Origin: Oxalobacteraceae bacterium
GTDB taxonomy: Bacteria; Pseudomonadota; Gammaproteobacteria; Burkholderiales; Burkholderiaceae_D
Direction of reading: 5' to 3'
Assembly (NCBI GenBank): GCA_021151485.1
Contig: JAGKXB010000016.1
Location: 1-46,942 of the forward strand
Length of the DNA stretch: 46,942 bases
A program made the translations under genes and the position numbers. The notes under the pieces were generated by a model. The model was given only the letters and a program-made list of their open reading frames with translations. It made no database searches and had not been told where the DNA came from. Below are positions 45,573 to 46,942 of this stretch, in pieces. The stretch's first letter is position 1; each line of letters opens with the position of its first letter.

Positions 45573-46874
45573 TTAAAACGCATAGCCTACACCAAGATTG
45601 AATCGATCACGCGTACTGTCTTCCTTGAATTTTTGATAATCCGCTTTCAACACAATGCCTTCACCCACCTTCAAGTTTGCACCGACTGTGACGACACCTT
45701 CGGTTGGGCCAGTTACCACACCCAGTCCCTGAGGAAGATCAGAGTAGCTCTTTGCAGTATTAAAGCGTTCATAACGCACAAATGGCGTTAACTTGTAATC
45801 AGCAGATTTCCATACTTGATAGGCTGCTTGGGTATACCAACCATAGAATGAAGACGGAACGAGACTAGGATTACCAACCAAAGTCACATTAAGCGCATCG
45901 GCATTGCTGATGGTTCCACGTGTATACAGGGCTGACAAATCCCACTTTCCGGGCGTGTAACGTGCATGCAAATCCCATAAACTCATACGTGAATCAGGTG
46001 CTAAAAAGCCTGGCGTATCATGGCCAACTTTACCAACAAATGCAGATCCCCCTAATAACAACCCTGGGACTCCACGCCAGTTAAGTGCACCATACAAACT
46101 TAAATTACGTGATTTTGCAAGTTGACCTTCTTGGTGAATAGCGCCTAAAGGAGACTCTATGCCTTCTGTTGATGCCGCATCCCATTTAGTCAAATCAAAA
46201 CCAGTCACAATACCAGCATCCCATGACAAACCATTTTCATGATTACCAGACAAACTAAAACCGGCTTCACGCCAAGTTGATGGAATAATCGCTGTTTCAA
46301 CGAAATTACGTTCTACACCATAGAAATTAGTTGGTTCATGATTATCGTTTAACAACCCTATTGGCATCAAAAACAACCCTGCTTTAGCACGCAAACCAGT
46401 ATTGAATTCTCGTTCAACATATAACTGTTCGATTGCAGCCTCACCTTGATCAGATGAAGACGCAATGGCATGTTCCCACTCGAATTCAGTGACCAACTTC
46501 GTTTTTTCATCAAAACGATGTTGCATACTAATCACGGCGCGACGTACGTCAGTTTGTGCTTGACTAGTATTCTTAGTTGGTCGGTTGTAATTAATTTCAC
46601 CATAACCACCGATAGTTGTTTGCGCACCCGAAGCACCAGCCAAAGTCGCATCTTTTTTCAACACAAATGGCGAGTCGGTACTAGCTAATGCCTCCTGCTT
46701 TTTTTCCACAGTCTCAGTTTTTGTTTTAGTAGCTTGCAGTTCTGCCTTCAGACTTTGCAATTCATTAGCAAGTTGCTCAATCTTTTTCAGCAAATCTGCC
46801 TCAGCGGCAAAACTACTGACTGGTGCAGCAATAAGAACGGCGGCAATTGCTCTGGATAGGATGGTTTTTTTCAT
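45573..46874 (-). CDS. Outer-membrane porin, phosphate-selective porin O/P-like
   Basis: A 433-residue outer-membrane protein. The signal peptide (MKKTILSRAIAAVLIAAPVS then SFAAEA) is followed by a short coiled coil (about residues 25-60, LKKIEQLANELQSLKAELQA), then a beta-barrel with alternating aromatic strands, ending GVGYAF with the C-terminal Phe needed for barrel assembly. It resembles phosphate-selective porins and the porins found next to FMN-binding proteins. The start is MKKTIL at 46874; a longer frame reading through the upstream tandem repeats is an artefact. It is first in porin-FMN protein-ApbE-membrane protein. Confidence 0.9.
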   Translation of the reverse strand: MKKTILSRAIAAVLIAAPVSSFAAEADLLKKIEQLANELQSLKAELQATKTKTETVEKKQEALASTDSPFVLKKDATLAGASGAQTTIGGYGEINYNRPTKNTSQAQTDVRRAVISMQHRFDEKTKLVTEFEWEHAIASSSDQGEAAIEQLYVEREFNTGLRAKAGLFLMPIGLLNDNHEPTNFYGVERNFVETAIIPSTWREAGFSLSGNHENGLSWDAGIVTGFDLTKWDAASTEGIESPLGAIHQEGQLAKSRNLSLYGALNWRGVPGLLLGGSAFVGKVGHDTPGFLAPDSRMSLWDLHARYTPGKWDLSALYTRGTISNADALNVTLVGNPSLVPSSFYGWYTQAAYQVWKSADYKLTPFVRYERFNTAKSYSDLPQGLGVVTGPTEGVVTVGANLKVGEGIVLKADYQKFKEDSTRDRFNLGVGYAF

Positions 46875-46892
46875 AATAATGATGCTTTCGTT

Positions 46893-46932
46893 ATTGATAT
46901 ATTGATATATTGATATATTGATATATTGATGC
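46893..46932. repeat. Five 8-bp tandem repeats in the porin promoter region
   Basis: Four perfect ATTGATAT units and a fifth ATTGATGC lie 18-58 bp upstream of the porin ATG. The array lies in the promoter/5' UTR region, where slippage would change the spacing of promoter elements. Confidence 0.85.
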
Positions 46933-46942
46933 ATTAATTTAT

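Noticed and set aside
45573..46934. A longer porin start that would add the upstream Tyr/Ile/Asn-rich peptide
   Set aside because: The extra residues are translation of the ATTGATAT repeats; the MKKTIL signal peptide start at 46874 fits an exported protein.

Overview
The window looks like chromosomal DNA of a betaproteobacterium. The hemC-hemD-hemX-hemY order, rplM-rpsI followed by argC, DUF2069, DUF4124 and DUF3488/TgpA proteins, and a fused PabB-PabC all point that way. From memory of the family, the small HTH protein at 18.6-18.9 kb resembles Oxalobacteraceae proteins; this placement is tentative. The DNA is fairly AT-rich, several proteins carry low-complexity or tandem-repeat tracts, and a type III secretion system (T3SS) plus large unrecognised helical or membrane proteins suggest a host-associated life.

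Layout. 0-5.3 kb (minus strand): ppa, the tetrapyrrole operon hemC-hemD-hemX-hemY, and a CBS-pair protein. 5.5-7.3 kb (plus): the ribosome-assembly GTPase YlqF and a uracil-DNA-glycosylase-like protein that lacks the usual catalytic Asp. 7.2-18.5 kb: two divergent T3SS operons. The minus-strand operon reads sctD-sctN-sctO-sctP-CesT-like chaperone-large membrane protein (probable effector). The plus-strand operon reads sctW-sycN-like-sctX-sctY-sctV and ends at a strong hairpin terminator. This is close to the yscN/yopN divergence of the Yersinia Ysc system, but with TyeA fused to YopN and sctD moved to the head of the ATPase operon. The secretin, SctJ, SctQ-U, needle and translocators are not in the window.

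18.6-26.1 kb (minus): the HTH protein, then yihY-moxR-DUF58-tgpA-mltB, a compact envelope operon. 26.1-26.4 kb holds a small array of intergenic repeats. 26.4-29.4 kb (plus): wrbA, DUF2069, an FAD-linked oxidase and a DUF4124 protein. 29.5-30.5 kb (minus): a protein with about four 35-residue helical repeats. 30.7-33.3 kb (plus): feoA-feoB-Cys-rich small protein behind a Fur-box-like site. 33.4-35.3 kb: tRNA-Asn with its own promoter and terminator, mscL, and rplM-rpsI behind a structured leader. 35.4-41.0 kb: argC, an OsmC protein, pabBC, argB and a glutaryl-CoA-type dehydrogenase.

41.1-43.4 kb (minus): a 772-residue membrane protein with a His-rich stretch, whose promoter carries a 17/19 match to the Fur consensus directly beside a perfect -10 box. 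43.6-46.9 kb (minus): porin, FMN-binding protein, ApbE and a small multi-helix membrane protein. This looks like a flavin-based electron-transfer unit of the envelope. Its porin is preceded by five 8-bp tandem repeats that could make expression phase-variable. The most interesting threads are the Ysc-type T3SS with its adjacent chaperone/effector pair, the apparently iron-controlled His-rich protein, and the flavin/porin operon with its repeat tract. No database search was run, so all family calls rest on reading the translated sequences.
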